62,012 bases of DNA from Methanobacteriota archaeon. GTDB lineage: Archaea > Thermoplasmatota > Thermoplasmata > UBA10834. The notes under the pieces were generated by a model that was not told the DNA's origin, made no database searches, and saw only the letters and a list, made by a program, of their open reading frames with translations. A program made the translations under genes and the position numbers. Positions 42,035-51,820 of the stretch are shown piece by piece (the first letter of the stretch is position 1; the number at the start of each line of letters is the position of its first letter). The stretch lies in the NCBI GenBank assembly GCA_020347565.1, contig CP070732.1:1405130-1467141 (forward strand), written 5' to 3'.

Positions 42035-43591
42035 TTAATGCTTGAATAGCCGGAGACCGCTGAACACCATAGCCATCCCGTGCTCGTCCGCCGCCGATAT
42101 GGCTTCCTCGTCGCGCACCGAACCGCCTGGCTGGATGATGGCCGCTGCTCCGGCTGCGGCTGCCGCATCGACCCCATCCCTGAAGGGGAAGAACGCGTCC
42201 GACACGAGGACGCTGCCCTTGGCCTCCTCCCCCGCCTTCATTCCAGCTATTTTCGCGGAGTCGACGCGACTCATCTGTCCAGCGCCAACGCCTACGGTCC
42301 TCTCGCCCTTGACGAGCAGTATCGTGTTCGACTTGACGTGCCTGCAGACCTTCACGCCGAAGATCATCGCATCGATCTCGTCCTCAGTCGGCGCACGGTT
42401 TGTTACGACCTTCAGCTTCGACCTGTCCAGCTCCGCATACGGACCCGTCTGCACGAGAAGCCCGCCCTTGACCTTGGCCATGCCGAGCCTTCCCTCCTCC
42501 CGGGCGATCGGCGTGTTCGTCCGCAACAGTCTTATGTTCTTCTTCTCCTCGAGGAGCTTCTCGGCTTCTTCGGTATAGGCCGGCGCGATCACAGCCTCCA
42601 CGAAGTGTGCTGCGATCTCCTTCGCCGTGTCGGCGTCGACTTCCCTGTTGAGACCGACGACGCATCCGAATGCACTCAGAGGGTCGGCATCATATGCGGT
42701 CCTGAACGCCTCCGCGATAGACTCCGAGGTCGCCACGCCGGACGGATTCGTGTGTTTAATCACGGCGGCTGTCGGTCTCTCGAAGTCGGAGACTATTGCC
42801 ATTGCCGCGTCTAGGTCGAGGACGTTGCAGTAGGATATCTGCTTCCCGTGCATCTTCTCGGCGGTGGCCACGCTGAGCGGTGTCGTGTTGAACAGGTCCG
42901 CGTAGAACGCGCCCTTCTGGTGCGGGTTCTCCCCATATCTGAGGTCTCCGAGCTTCTCGAACGAAAGCGTGAGTGTCGCTGGAAACAGTTCATCGCCAGA
43001 GAACTGTTTCCACAGGAAATGGGATATCGCGGAGTCATACCTCGCGGTAGCCCTGAAGGCGTCGAGGGCGAGCGCTCTGCGAGTCTCGAGCGACAGCCTG
43101 CAATCGCTCTCCTTGAGTTCGGAGATGATACGCTCGTACTGGCCTGGGTCCACCACGACGGCCACCGAGGCGTGGTTCTTGGCCGCTGATCTTAGCATGG
43201 ATGGCCCGCCGATGTCGATGTTCTCGATTGCGTCCTCGAGCTTGACATCCTTCCTCGAGACCGTCGATTCGAACGGGTACAGGTTGACGACTACCATGTC
43301 AATCGGGTCTATCCCGTGGCTGCTTATCGCTTCCATGTGCTCCTTCCTGTCCCTCATCGCCAGAAGGCCGCCATGGATTGCAGGGTGCAGCGTCTTGACC
43401 CTGCCGTCGAGCATCTCAGGGAACTTCGTCACATCCGATACGCCGATCACCGGCACGCCGCCCTTCTCCAAGGCGGTCGCCGTGCCCCCGGTCGAGAGAA
43501 TCACGACCCCGAGCTCCGAAAGGCCCTTGGCGAAATCAACTACTCCCGTCTTGTCCGAGACACTCACGAGCGCTCTCTTCACCTTGGTCAT
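42035..43591 (-). CDS. purH: Bifunctional AICAR formyltransferase / IMP cyclohydrolase
   Basis: A 518-residue protein of full PurH length. IMP cyclohydrolase domain: KRALVSVSDKTGVVDFA, ILSTGGTATAL, VTKFPEMLDGRVKTLHP. AICAR formyltransferase domain: LRYGENPHQKGAFY, VIKHTNPSGVA, DPLSAFGCVVGLN, SDAFFPFRDGVDAAAAAG and GSVRDEE. It uses 10-formyl-THF, the product of the fhs enzyme encoded in this window. TTATAAA upstream (43681-43687) is the likely TATA box, leaving a 65-nt leader. Confidence 0.96.
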   Translation of the reverse strand: MTKVKRALVSVSDKTGVVDFAKGLSELGVVILSTGGTATALEKGGVPVIGVSDVTKFPEMLDGRVKTLHPAIHGGLLAMRDRKEHMEAISSHGIDPIDMVVVNLYPFESTVSRKDVKLEDAIENIDIGGPSMLRSAAKNHASVAVVVDPGQYERIISELKESDCRLSLETRRALALDAFRATARYDSAISHFLWKQFSGDELFPATLTLSFEKLGDLRYGENPHQKGAFYADLFNTTPLSVATAEKMHGKQISYCNVLDLDAAMAIVSDFERPTAAVIKHTNPSGVATSESIAEAFRTAYDADPLSAFGCVVGLNREVDADTAKEIAAHFVEAVIAPAYTEEAEKLLEEKKNIRLLRTNTPIAREEGRLGMAKVKGGLLVQTGPYAELDRSKLKVVTNRAPTEDEIDAMIFGVKVCRHVKSNTILLVKGERTVGVGAGQMSRVDSAKIAGMKAGEEAKGSVLVSDAFFPFRDGVDAAAAAGAAAIIQPGGSVRDEEAISAADEHGMAMVFSGLRLFKH

Positions 43592-43727
43592 CTGACCTAC
43601 TCCGCTGTGCCAGAATGTACTGGCTGAAGCATCCCTCCCCTCGCAAGGCAAAGGTATGCCACGAGAGTATAGGCTGAGTGTTTATAACGATTTTCGTGGA
43701 GCCAACGCGCGCCCTTCGGGCGCCGAA

Positions 43728-44939
43728 TCACGAGGCCTTGGGCCCGTCTCTGCGGTAGAGGAGCAAGTATCCGGAGACCAGGACCATCGCAGCTATCACC
43801 AGGCCTCCTGAGATGAAGGCAGCCTCGTACCCGAATGAGTCCGCCAGGACAGCGGCAAGGAACGGCCCTATAGCGAACCCGAGGGATCCCATCGCGTTGA
43901 AACCTCCCATGTACGTCCCTTTCTCCTCTTCGCCAGCAACGCTGCCCAGGAGCGCCATGCTAGCCGGCAGTAGCATCGCCGCGAAGACGCCGCAGACGAT
44001 CATCGCCACCAGCACGATGCCCCAGGGAAACAGGCCCAGCATGCCGAAGAGGGCAGCGTACGATATGCCGCCTCCCACGAGCATGACGTTCCTTCCCTTC
44101 AGATCGGACAGCCGGCCGAAGGGATACTGGAGAAGGGCGAAGGGCAGCAGGAACGCCCCGAGAAACATGCCCCTCTCCTGTGGGGACGACCCGAAGGCGT
44201 CCGCCATGAAGAGCGGGAACAGGAGGACCAGGAACCCAGCGCTGAACCTCTCGAAGAAGCCGAACAGGTACGGAGGCAGCACACGCCTCTCGCCCAATGC
44301 CAGAGCTATCGCCCGGGCTATCGATTCCGTTCTTGACAGGACGGGCGCATCCCTGACGAACAGCCACGCTGCCACGGCGGCGATGGCGAACAGCATCGCT
44401 GCAATGTGGAGCGGCAGCAACGGGTCGATATCGCCCACAAAACCTCCGACAGGCGCTCCGATGCCGAGGCCCAGCGCGAGCCCGGTCCCTATCACACCCA
44501 TTGACGCCCCGTAGCTGCCCCTGTCAGCGGTGTCGAGTGCTACGGTCATGATCAATGACCACGACATGACCGTCATGGCCCCTTGGACGAATCGGAGCGA
44601 CAGCATCGTGACCAGGTCGGGGGCTAAGGTCATCAAGTAGTATAGCGCCGCTGACCCGACAAGCCCGGCGACGATGAACCTGTGTCTCTCGCCATGTCTG
44701 TCGGAGATTGACCCCCATATCATGGCGAAGATGATGTAGGCCACCATCTCGACGGTAACGAAGAGCGACGCTTCTGTCGTCGTTGCATCGAACCTGTCTA
44801 TGATCAGCTCCTTTATCGACGGAACTATGAAGGTCAGGTTGAACATGCAAACGAAGACGAGGGCTGCCAGAGCCCCGATGGTGCCTCTGCGGGCTCCTTC
44901 CATGGTCTGATGTGATGCGCTAGGGTCTGTATGAATCAT
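43728..44939 (-). CDS. MFS transporter
   Basis: A 403-residue protein with 12 hydrophobic segments, a loop-2 motif WGSISDRHGERHRF and a loop-8 equivalent GRLSDLKGRN, both typical of MFS drug or metabolite exporters. Substrate unknown. Lies 49 bp downstream of metF on the same strand and may be read through. Confidence 0.85.
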   Translation of the reverse strand: MIHTDPSASHQTMEGARRGTIGALAALVFVCMFNLTFIVPSIKELIIDRFDATTTEASLFVTVEMVAYIIFAMIWGSISDRHGERHRFIVAGLVGSAALYYLMTLAPDLVTMLSLRFVQGAMTVMSWSLIMTVALDTADRGSYGASMGVIGTGLALGLGIGAPVGGFVGDIDPLLPLHIAAMLFAIAAVAAWLFVRDAPVLSRTESIARAIALALGERRVLPPYLFGFFERFSAGFLVLLFPLFMADAFGSSPQERGMFLGAFLLPFALLQYPFGRLSDLKGRNVMLVGGGISYAALFGMLGLFPWGIVLVAMIVCGVFAAMLLPASMALLGSVAGEEEKGTYMGGFNAMGSLGFAIGPFLAAVLADSFGYEAAFISGGLVIAAMVLVSGYLLLYRRDGPKAS

Positions 44940-44988
44940 TCTCTTCTGCTCGGCGCAGCTCGGAGACGCACCGTCAAGCAGACAGGCG

Positions 44989-45909
44989 TCACTTCGGGGC
45001 GGGCCTGGGCATCAGCCCGGCCATCTCGACTATCCGAGGTACCATCTCTTCCCACATCACGGCCATGATGTGGACGCCGTGCACCCCCTTCACGGTCCTC
45101 AGCGTCTCGATCTGTTCCACGCAGAGCTTGATGCCCTCCTCCTTGGGGTCGGACGCTTTCTTCATCCTGTCTATGATGTAGTTGGGGACGATCATTCCAG
45201 GAACCTTGTTCTTCATGTACCTGGCTGCTCCGGCCGTCTTCATCGGAATCACGCCGGCCAGGATATGCACCTTCTTGTCCAAACCCCTGCCTCGGACCTC
45301 GTCCATCCACGACTCGAACATGTCCATATCGAATATGGCCTGCGTCTGCACGAAATCCGCGCCCGCAGCGATCTTTTTCGCCAGCCTCATCGCCCTGAAC
45401 TCATAAGGCGTCGCAAACGGGTTCTCGGCGCATCCAAGGTAGACCTTCGGAGGGTCTTCGATCTTCTCGCCTCCGGACTGCACCCCCTCCGTCCGGAGCC
45501 TGTCGAAGGTGTACAGCTCGGAGACGGAGTCGAAGTCGAAGACGCTTTTGGCGGACTTCTCGTTGCCGAACGTCTGGTGGTCTCCGGTGAGGCAGAGGAC
45601 GTTCCTGACTCCTATCGCACTCGCCCCTAAGAGGTCGCTCTGGAGCGCGATCCTGTTCCTGTCCCTGCAGGTCATCTGGATGACAGGCTCTATGCCTTCC
45701 TTCATGATGATTGCCGCGCTCGCGATGCTGGACAGCCTGACGACGGCCGTCTGGTTGTCCGTCAGGTTGAACGCGTCAGCGGAGCCTTTCATCATCTTCG
45801 CATGGTGCGTGAGCGGTTCTGGGTTGGAGGACTGGGGCGGGCCGATCTCGGCGGTGACAGCGAACTCGCCCGACTCGAAGACCTTCTCGAGGTTGCTGCC
45901 GGCCTTCAT
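44989..45909 (-). CDS. metF: Methylenetetrahydrofolate reductase
   Basis: A 306-residue TIM-barrel flavoprotein: FAVTAEIGPPQSSNPEPL at the start, DAFNLTDNQTAVVRLSS, IQMTCRDRNRIALQSDLLGA, VLCLTGDH, and FVQTQAIFDMDMFESWM. It reduces methylene-THF to methyl-THF. No NAD(P)H domain is attached; in the MetVF type electrons come through MetV and redox partners. Its ATG overlaps the metV stop (ATGA). Confidence 0.94.
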   Translation of the reverse strand: MKAGSNLEKVFESGEFAVTAEIGPPQSSNPEPLTHHAKMMKGSADAFNLTDNQTAVVRLSSIASAAIIMKEGIEPVIQMTCRDRNRIALQSDLLGASAIGVRNVLCLTGDHQTFGNEKSAKSVFDFDSVSELYTFDRLRTEGVQSGGEKIEDPPKVYLGCAENPFATPYEFRAMRLAKKIAAGADFVQTQAIFDMDMFESWMDEVRGRGLDKKVHILAGVIPMKTAGAARYMKNKVPGMIVPNYIIDRMKKASDPKEEGIKLCVEQIETLRTVKGVHGVHIMAVMWEEMVPRIVEMAGLMPRPAPK

Positions 45910-46610
45910 TCGACCACCTCCTCTCCCCTCTTCTGGTGCTGCGTCAGCTTGGCGTCCTCTCTGACCAGGACCCTCCTGCCGCCGCTGTGGCTCGGAACCC
46001 AGTCCTTCGGCGGTCTCACAGTCTCCATCAGGTCCAGCCTGCCCTGGAGCTTGAGGCGTTCGTGGATCGCGTACCACGCGCACTCTATGTCGAGGTTCAC
46101 CTCGCAGTGTCCGTCCGATGATCCTCCGCACGGGCCGTTCAGCATGCTCTTGGCGCATCGCGCTATCGGACATATGCCTCCGGTGGTGCTGATCATGCAG
46201 TCTCCGCATCCCAGACACTTCTCGGACCACACGCCCTGCTCTTCTGGTACGCCGAACATCTTGGTGTTCAGCCCTGGCACGACTATCTTGTGAGGGTACA
46301 TGTCGCCAACCGTCTGGGCGCCGAGCGAGCATGACATCGAGAGGACGATGTCAGATGCGAGTATCCTGTCTTCGACCTCCTTGACCCACTCCTTCTCGCA
46401 CTGCCTCTCCAGGACGAACCCGTCGAACTCCTGCTCCCGTCCCTCGTTCCTGTTCTTGAGCTTCATCGCGGATACCAGCATGTTGACTTCCTTCTCACCG
46501 CCAGCGAGGCATATGGCGACGCAGCTCCTGCAACCGATGACTGCCACCTTCCTGAACGGCGCGATCATCTCCGCGATCTCGTCCAGTGGCTTGCGCTCAG
46601 CGACGATCAC
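45906..46610 (-). CDS. metV: MetV, zinc/Fe-S partner of MetF
   Basis: A 234-residue protein from GTG 46610, overlapping the mvhD stop (GTGA). The first half has GCRSCVAICLAGGEKE and a SMSCSLGAQTVGD segment; the second half is the MTHFR_C domain with CLGCGDCMISTTGGICP and CAKSMLNGPCGG. In acetogens MetV binds MetF and links it to HdrABC-MvhD complexes. Confidence 0.9.
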   Translation of the reverse strand: MIVAERKPLDEIAEMIAPFRKVAVIGCRSCVAICLAGGEKEVNMLVSAMKLKNRNEGREQEFDGFVLERQCEKEWVKEVEDRILASDIVLSMSCSLGAQTVGDMYPHKIVVPGLNTKMFGVPEEQGVWSEKCLGCGDCMISTTGGICPIARCAKSMLNGPCGGSSDGHCEVNLDIECAWYAIHERLKLQGRLDLMETVRPPKDWVPSHSGGRRVLVREDAKLTQHQKRGEEVVE

Positions 46611-47029
46611 CTGCCATCACCTCCTCCTGAGCCGATCGGTCCGAGCCGTCTTGCGACCTCTGTCATCCTGGACACGATCTCTGGGAACTTCCAGGCCATC
46701 GACGAGGAGACGTTGAACATCTCGACCCTCTCCGGTTCCAGGCCGACCTCGGAGAGCATCGACTTCACATATTCGACGCGCTTCCGTCCCTCGACCGAGC
46801 CGGTGTCGTAGTAGCAGTTCTTCTCGAGGCAGCCGAGGACGAACACAGCGTCGGCGCCCTCCTCAAGCGCGTTCAGGATATGCATCCCATCTACTCTGCC
46901 GGAGCATGGCACTCTGATTATACGGAGGCCTGTGTCGTAGGTCCGCCCGCTTCTCGCAGAGAATATAGAGGAGTCCATTGCATGCCTCTCGCAGCAGAAG
47001 CCCACGACCTTCGGCCTTCTGTCGGCCAT
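46607..47029 (-). CDS. mvhD: MvhD/HdrA-associated iron-sulfur subunit
   Basis: A 140-residue protein: VVGFCCERHAMDS, IRVPCSGRVDGMHILNALEEGADAVFVLGC and NCYYDTGS. These are the cysteines of MvhD-type 2Fe-2S proteins, which pass electrons to HdrA. The start overlaps the upstream stop by one base (TGATG). A paralogue is at 59766-60185. Confidence 0.92.
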   Translation of the reverse strand: MADRRPKVVGFCCERHAMDSSIFSARSGRTYDTGLRIIRVPCSGRVDGMHILNALEEGADAVFVLGCLEKNCYYDTGSVEGRKRVEYVKSMLSEVGLEPERVEMFNVSSSMAWKFPEIVSRMTEVARRLGPIGSGGGDGR

Positions 47030-48609
47030 CAGAAATCACCTCTGAGGTAGGTGGTGGTCTCGGCCGCTATCTGTTCGTCGGTGTAGTGATGTAGATCTAT
47101 CGCCTTGCTGGGACATATGCCGACGCACATGCCGCATCCCTGGCACATCTGGAGCCTGATCTCCGCTTTGCCCGCGGCGCCGATGAAGGGGGCCTCGTAC
47201 GGGCAAGTTCTCACGCAGGTCAGACATGCCGAGCATTTCTCAGCGTCGGTCTCCGCGACGGAGCCGCCGTACTCCGTCTTGCCGGCGCCCGCATACTGTG
47301 CCGCCATGATCCCTGCCGCCCTTCCCTCAGCCCTCGCGGCCGATTCGGACTTGGGAAACATCGCGGAGCCGCACACGAAGATGCCAGGTCTCGGCGTCGC
47401 CACGGGGCCCCTCTGCATGCTCCCTCTTCTGACGCCGCCATCCGGCGAGAGCGGTATCCGGAGAGCGTTTGCGATCGCGACGTTGTCGGGGTTGGCGGCT
47501 ATCGAGGCATATGCGAGAACGTCGAAAGGCAAGGCGACGGCCTCGCCCTGCGCCAGATCGGTCAGCTCGAGCCTGCCCGAGTCCTTGGCTGTGAGCCTCG
47601 GGGGGTTCTTCCTGTCGTACCTGATGAACCTGACGGCGAGGTCCGCGGCCTCCTTGTACGCTATCTCCCTCATGCCTGAAACCCTCATCTCCTGGAACAC
47701 GAGATATACTTCGGTGGACGGCGACTTCCTCTTGATGTCCATAGCGCAATCGAGCGCCTCGTCCCACGCGTAGTCCTGCACCTTCGTCCTGGTCCCCTTG
47801 GGGTCTGGCGTGTCTACGATCACCACGGTTCCCGTTGGCACGCGGTCCTCGTCCACAGCCTGTCTCAGGCGGTACAGCGGCTTCGCGTCCCTGCACTTGT
47901 CCGCAAGCGGACCACGTGCATCCGACCAGTCACCCCCAGTCGCCACGACTATTGCTGCGCATTCCAGGTTCTCGCGCTTCTGCCCGGCCTCGATCGTCAG
48001 GACATAGTTGCCCGCTTCGCCCTTCATGGACACGACCTTCGATTCAGGCATGACCACTCCGGGCGCCTTGACTTCCCGTCCGGTCTTCTCAAGTATGACG
48101 GTGTGCAGCCCCCTCTGCGCAGCCTGCCCGGCCGCCTCGAGGCCAGAGATGCCAGCTCCGATGACGACAACGTTCTTAGTCCTCATCTCGTCCGTTTTCC
48201 TCTCCAGCGGCTGCAGTCTCGCCATCCGGGATATGCTCGACAGCAGCCTGCCCTCCGCCTTGGCCTGGGCGCCCTGAGCGTCATCCCGGTGCGGGAGGAC
48301 GACTTCGTTGTTGAGATCGATCGAATCGATCAGGAATTCGTTGATCCTCGCCTTCTTCACAAAGGTTTGGTATACGAACGGCGAAACTTCGTTCTTGGGA
48401 CACGTAAGCAGCAGCACGCGGTCCACCTCCTTATCCTTGGCCTGTGCGGCCAGCGATGCCACTGTCGCTTTGTCGCAGAGCCTGTCCACGACCACTGCGG
48501 CGCCCACGTTAGGGGCGTCGGAGGCAATCCGCAAGAGCGCGTCGACGTCGAGCACGCCACCTCCCGTGGAGCACAGGCGGCACATGACGACCTGGATTCT
48601 GCCCTTCAT
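47029..48609 (-). CDS. HdrA-family flavoprotein, QmoB-like, with C-terminal ferredoxin domain
   Basis: A 526-residue protein. N-terminal domain (1-135) has CRLCSTGGG and a CDKATVASLAAQ segment, as in HdrA/QmoB N-terminal regions but with few cysteines. The FAD domain has VVIGAGISGLEAAGQAAQRG and IVVATGG. Ends with two 4Fe-4S motifs: CSACLTCVRTCPYEAP and CQGCGMCVGICPSKAI. ATG overlaps the upstream stop (ATGA). It is shorter than HdrA/QmoB; it works with the adjacent HdrA-like protein. Confidence 0.82.
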   Translation of the reverse strand: MKGRIQVVMCRLCSTGGGVLDVDALLRIASDAPNVGAAVVVDRLCDKATVASLAAQAKDKEVDRVLLLTCPKNEVSPFVYQTFVKKARINEFLIDSIDLNNEVVLPHRDDAQGAQAKAEGRLLSSISRMARLQPLERKTDEMRTKNVVVIGAGISGLEAAGQAAQRGLHTVILEKTGREVKAPGVVMPESKVVSMKGEAGNYVLTIEAGQKRENLECAAIVVATGGDWSDARGPLADKCRDAKPLYRLRQAVDEDRVPTGTVVIVDTPDPKGTRTKVQDYAWDEALDCAMDIKRKSPSTEVYLVFQEMRVSGMREIAYKEAADLAVRFIRYDRKNPPRLTAKDSGRLELTDLAQGEAVALPFDVLAYASIAANPDNVAIANALRIPLSPDGGVRRGSMQRGPVATPRPGIFVCGSAMFPKSESAARAEGRAAGIMAAQYAGAGKTEYGGSVAETDAEKCSACLTCVRTCPYEAPFIGAAGKAEIRLQMCQGCGMCVGICPSKAIDLHHYTDEQIAAETTTYLRGDF

Positions 48610-49874
48610 CTGCTCCCCCCCGTCCGCTGCGCCGCGGCCTCGGCCGCCGCCGCGATAGCCTTTGTGATGGTCTCCTCGATGTCCATCGGCTCGCAAGCCG
48701 CACCTATGAAGAACATCCCTGAGGAGCTCTCTCCCTCCGAACATCGCATAAATCCCAGCTCATCGACTTCGACGCCTAGCGAGCTGCCGAGCGCCTCCGG
48801 TACGGCGCGCGGGCGCATCCCAACCGAGAGTATCGCGAGGTCGTAGGGCGTATCGGTCGTCTCCACATCGCTCTCGCCCGATGACCTGAGGACTACGCCC
48901 CCGCCGTCGCCCGGATACGCCTGTGAGGGCATGCTGCGTATGAGCCTTACCTGAGGTACCTTCTTCTTCTCCACCTTGCGCTTCTTGCTCGCAGCCCATC
49001 TCTTGAAGTCGTCCTGGGGTTCGTAAAGCGTCCTGAGGTCCATGAAGTAGAAATCCAGGTCGATGTCAGGGTCGATGTCCATAAGCAGCTGGGCGATCTT
49101 CGTGCCGTACTTGCAGCAGAACTTGCTGCAGTACTCCACGCCCGTCTTCTCGCTCCTCGAGCCCACGCACTGTATCATGGCTATCTTCTTCGGTGCAGCC
49201 CCATCCGAGGGCCGGACTATGCGTCCCCGCTCGTTCAGTATCCTCTCAGCATCCACGCTCGACATGACGTCGGGAATCGATCCATATCCGAGCCGCGGCA
49301 CCTCGGAGGCGTCCACGGGTTCGATGCCCGAGGCGAGGATCACGCTCGAGACGTGTCGTGTCACGTTGGTGGCCCTGTCGTCGTATACTACGGCATCCGT
49401 CGAGCAGACCTCAGCGCATCTCTCGCACTTCTTCTTCTTGAAATGCAAGCACCTGTCGCGGTCTATCCAATAGGTGGTAGGCCTGCCGCTGCCCTTCGGA
49501 GGATGTATGGCTCCGCCCTCGACGGGGCAGACCTCCACACACCTGCCGCACCCTATACAGCTGCTGGAAACGTACCTCGCACCCGACCTTATCCTGACCA
49601 TGAAACCCTCATCCTTCCTATCGACAGAGACGATCTCGGATCTCAGAAAGACCTCTGCGGCTGGCTCTGCCAGGATCTCCGCGGCTCGGTCGACAACGTA
49701 GCACACGCCGCAGTTCCTGCACTCTGACACGCCCTTGCACGTTAGCTCGCGTACCAGCCCGCCGAGCGATTCCTCCTTCTCGACGAGGACAACCTCCTTG
49801 TGCATGTCTACGAGCGTCTTTGCTGCAGCCAGGCCTGCGGCCCCTCCTCCTATCACGAGGACCTTGTTCGTCAT
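48606..49874 (-). CDS. HdrA-family flavoprotein, QmoA-like
   Basis: A 422-residue protein starting MTNKVLVIGGGAAGLAAA, so the HdrA N-terminal domain is absent, as in QmoA. Then CRNCGVC, CIGCGRCVEVCP and CERCAEVCSTDAVV Fe-S motifs, the IQCVGSRSEKTGVEYCSKFCC segment typical of HdrA, and a C-terminal GMFFIGAACEPMDIEE FAD-binding loop. It heads the five-gene redox operon. A GTG at 49883 is an alternative start. Confidence 0.85.
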   Translation of the reverse strand: MTNKVLVIGGGAAGLAAAKTLVDMHKEVVLVEKEESLGGLVRELTCKGVSECRNCGVCYVVDRAAEILAEPAAEVFLRSEIVSVDRKDEGFMVRIRSGARYVSSSCIGCGRCVEVCPVEGGAIHPPKGSGRPTTYWIDRDRCLHFKKKKCERCAEVCSTDAVVYDDRATNVTRHVSSVILASGIEPVDASEVPRLGYGSIPDVMSSVDAERILNERGRIVRPSDGAAPKKIAMIQCVGSRSEKTGVEYCSKFCCKYGTKIAQLLMDIDPDIDLDFYFMDLRTLYEPQDDFKRWAASKKRKVEKKKVPQVRLIRSMPSQAYPGDGGGVVLRSSGESDVETTDTPYDLAILSVGMRPRAVPEALGSSLGVEVDELGFMRCSEGESSSGMFFIGAACEPMDIEETITKAIAAAAEAAAQRTGGSR

Positions 49875-50008
49875 TCCTCCCACCTTCGCGCCTTCTCAGT
49901 CTCCTGACATTCGTTCGGAAACGCTACGTCCCCACAAGGCAATGAGAAGAAAAGGGTTTGACGGCCCCGGGAGTCCGGCCCGCAGAGCCCCGTCGACAAC
50001 GGCCGGGG

Positions 50009-51688
50009 TCAGTTCAGTCCTGTTATGTAGCCGCTGTCGTCGATGTTGATCCGCTCAGCCGCGGGCACGGTAGGCAGCCCTGGCATGGTCATGATCTCAC
50101 CCGTAAGGGGGACGATGAATCCCGCTCCGGCTGACAGCCTGACCTCCCTCACCGTGAGGACCCAGTTCCTCGGCGCACCCCTCTTGGCCGGGTCATCAGT
50201 TATCGAGAGCTGTGTCTTCGCCATGCATATCGGGAGCTTGTCGTTTCCGGCGGCCTCGATTGCCTTGATGTCCGCGGGCGCAGTTCCGGTGTACACGACG
50301 TCCTGCGCACCGTAGATCTCCGTGGCGATCGTCCTTATCTTATCCCTGATGGGTGCGTTCTCGTCGTAGAGCACCTTGAAGTCCGCCTTCTCCCTCTCGA
50401 GCGACTCGAGCACTGCGTTGGCCAGTTCCACGCCGCCCTTGCCGCCCTCCATGAACACCCTGGACAGGCCGAACCTCGCGCCGATCTTCTCGCAGTGCTT
50501 CTTGATGTGCTCGATCTCCTCCTGCGAATCCGTCGGGAACTGGTTGATCGCGACCACCACGGGCACGCCGAACTTCTTTATGTTCTCTATGTGCTTGTCC
50601 AGGTTCGGGTAGCCCTTCTCCAGGAAGCTCACGTCGGGGTTGCCGATCTCCTTGACATCCATCCCGCCATGCATCTTGAGCGCCCTGATGCTGGCGACCA
50701 GAACGGCAACGTCCGGCTTGAGGTTGCCCATCCTGCAGACGATGTTGAAGAACTTCTCCATTCCGAGGTCCGCGGCGAACCCGCCCTCGGTTATGACGTA
50801 GTCCGCCATCTTCAGGGCGGACTTCGTGGCGATTATCGAGCTGTTGCCGTGGGCGATGTTCGCGAACGGCGAGCCATGTATGAGTGCGGGCTGTCCCTCG
50901 AGCGTCTGGACGAGAGTCGGTTTTATGGCGTCCTTGAGCAACAGGCACATCGCGCCTATGCCCTTGAGCTTGTCAGCAGTCACCGGCTTCCCGTCGAAGG
51001 TGTAGGCCACGACGACGCTGGACAGCCTCTTGCGCATGTCGGCCATGTCGCTCGACAGGGCCAAGATCGCATTGATCTCGCTAGCGACAGTTATGTCGAA
51101 CCCGCTCTCTCTCGGAACGCCGCCCTTGCTTCTGCCGCCGAGGCCGACCACGATGTCCCTGAGCTCCCTGCAGTTCATGTCCAGGGCCTTCCTGAGGACG
51201 ATCCTTGTCGGGTCCAAGCCGAGCGGGTTTTTCTTGGTGACGTGGTTCTCCGTGAGGGCCGACAGCAGGTTGTGCGCCGTACCCACGGCATGTATGTCGC
51301 CCGTGAAATGCAGGTCGATGTCCCACATCGGGTACACCTGGGAGTACCCTCCGCCTGTCGCGCCGCCCTTGATGCCGAAAGTCGGGCCGAGCGAAGGCTC
51401 CCTCAGCGAGAGCATGACATTCTTTCCGATGTGTCCCATGGCCTGGCACAGGCCGATGGAAGTGACCGTCTTGCCCTCGCCCGCCTTCGTGGCGGTGATG
51501 GCTGTGACGAATATCAGCTTCCCGTAATCGTTCCCCTCGAAACGCTTGAGCACGTCCAACGGTATCTTCGCCTTGTACTTCCCATAAAACTCGAGGTCGT
51601 CTCGCGACAGGCCTATCTTCTCCGCGATGGCCTCGATGTGCTGGACCTTTGCTTCCTGGGCTATCTCAATATCTGGCTTCATGGCCAT
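50009..51688 (-). CDS. fhs: Formate-tetrahydrofolate ligase
   Basis: A 559-residue protein of the usual length. ATP site TAITATKAGEGKTVTSIGL, then SLREPSLGPTFGIKGGATGGGYSQV, LHFTGDIHAVGTAHN, SPFANIAHGNSSI, ITEGGFAADLGMEKF and the C-terminal GEIMTMPGLP. It makes 10-formyl-THF from formate and ATP, the entry of the THF methyl branch. GGGGGT lies 8 nt upstream of ATG 51688; a GATTTATTACG promoter is shared with the divergent folD region. Confidence 0.97.
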   Translation of the reverse strand: MAMKPDIEIAQEAKVQHIEAIAEKIGLSRDDLEFYGKYKAKIPLDVLKRFEGNDYGKLIFVTAITATKAGEGKTVTSIGLCQAMGHIGKNVMLSLREPSLGPTFGIKGGATGGGYSQVYPMWDIDLHFTGDIHAVGTAHNLLSALTENHVTKKNPLGLDPTRIVLRKALDMNCRELRDIVVGLGGRSKGGVPRESGFDITVASEINAILALSSDMADMRKRLSSVVVAYTFDGKPVTADKLKGIGAMCLLLKDAIKPTLVQTLEGQPALIHGSPFANIAHGNSSIIATKSALKMADYVITEGGFAADLGMEKFFNIVCRMGNLKPDVAVLVASIRALKMHGGMDVKEIGNPDVSFLEKGYPNLDKHIENIKKFGVPVVVAINQFPTDSQEEIEHIKKHCEKIGARFGLSRVFMEGGKGGVELANAVLESLEREKADFKVLYDENAPIRDKIRTIATEIYGAQDVVYTGTAPADIKAIEAAGNDKLPICMAKTQLSITDDPAKRGAPRNWVLTVREVRLSAGAGFIVPLTGEIMTMPGLPTVPAAERINIDDSGYITGLN

Positions 51689-51820
51689 TATGCGTTACCC
51701 CCTTTGCCCCCGTAATCGGGAAGTCGTAATAAATCCTTTCGTAGCCTCGCCGACCGGTTCAGAGGCGTGCGAGAAACCTTAAGTAAGTCGCGTGCATGAG
51801 CCTATTCTGGGCGTGTCGAG
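51689..51820. promoter_or_regulatory. Divergent fhs/folD promoter region
   Basis: Two TATA-like boxes point outward: GATTTATTACG on the minus strand (about 51722-51732) and CCTTAAGTA on the plus strand (about 51778-51786). Joint control of two consecutive pathway enzymes is likely. Confidence 0.5.

Noticed and set aside
42981..43011. Exact inverted repeat GGAAACAGTT/AACTGTTTCC inside purH
   Set aside because: It lies in conserved coding sequence (WKQFSGDELFP region) and is explained by the codons; no terminator or promoter role is evident.
47029..49874. Single hdrA gene split by a frameshift
   Set aside because: Both proteins have their own FAD-binding N-termini (GGGAAGLAAA and GAGISGLEAA) and the ATGA overlap is a normal coupled junction, so these are two genes.
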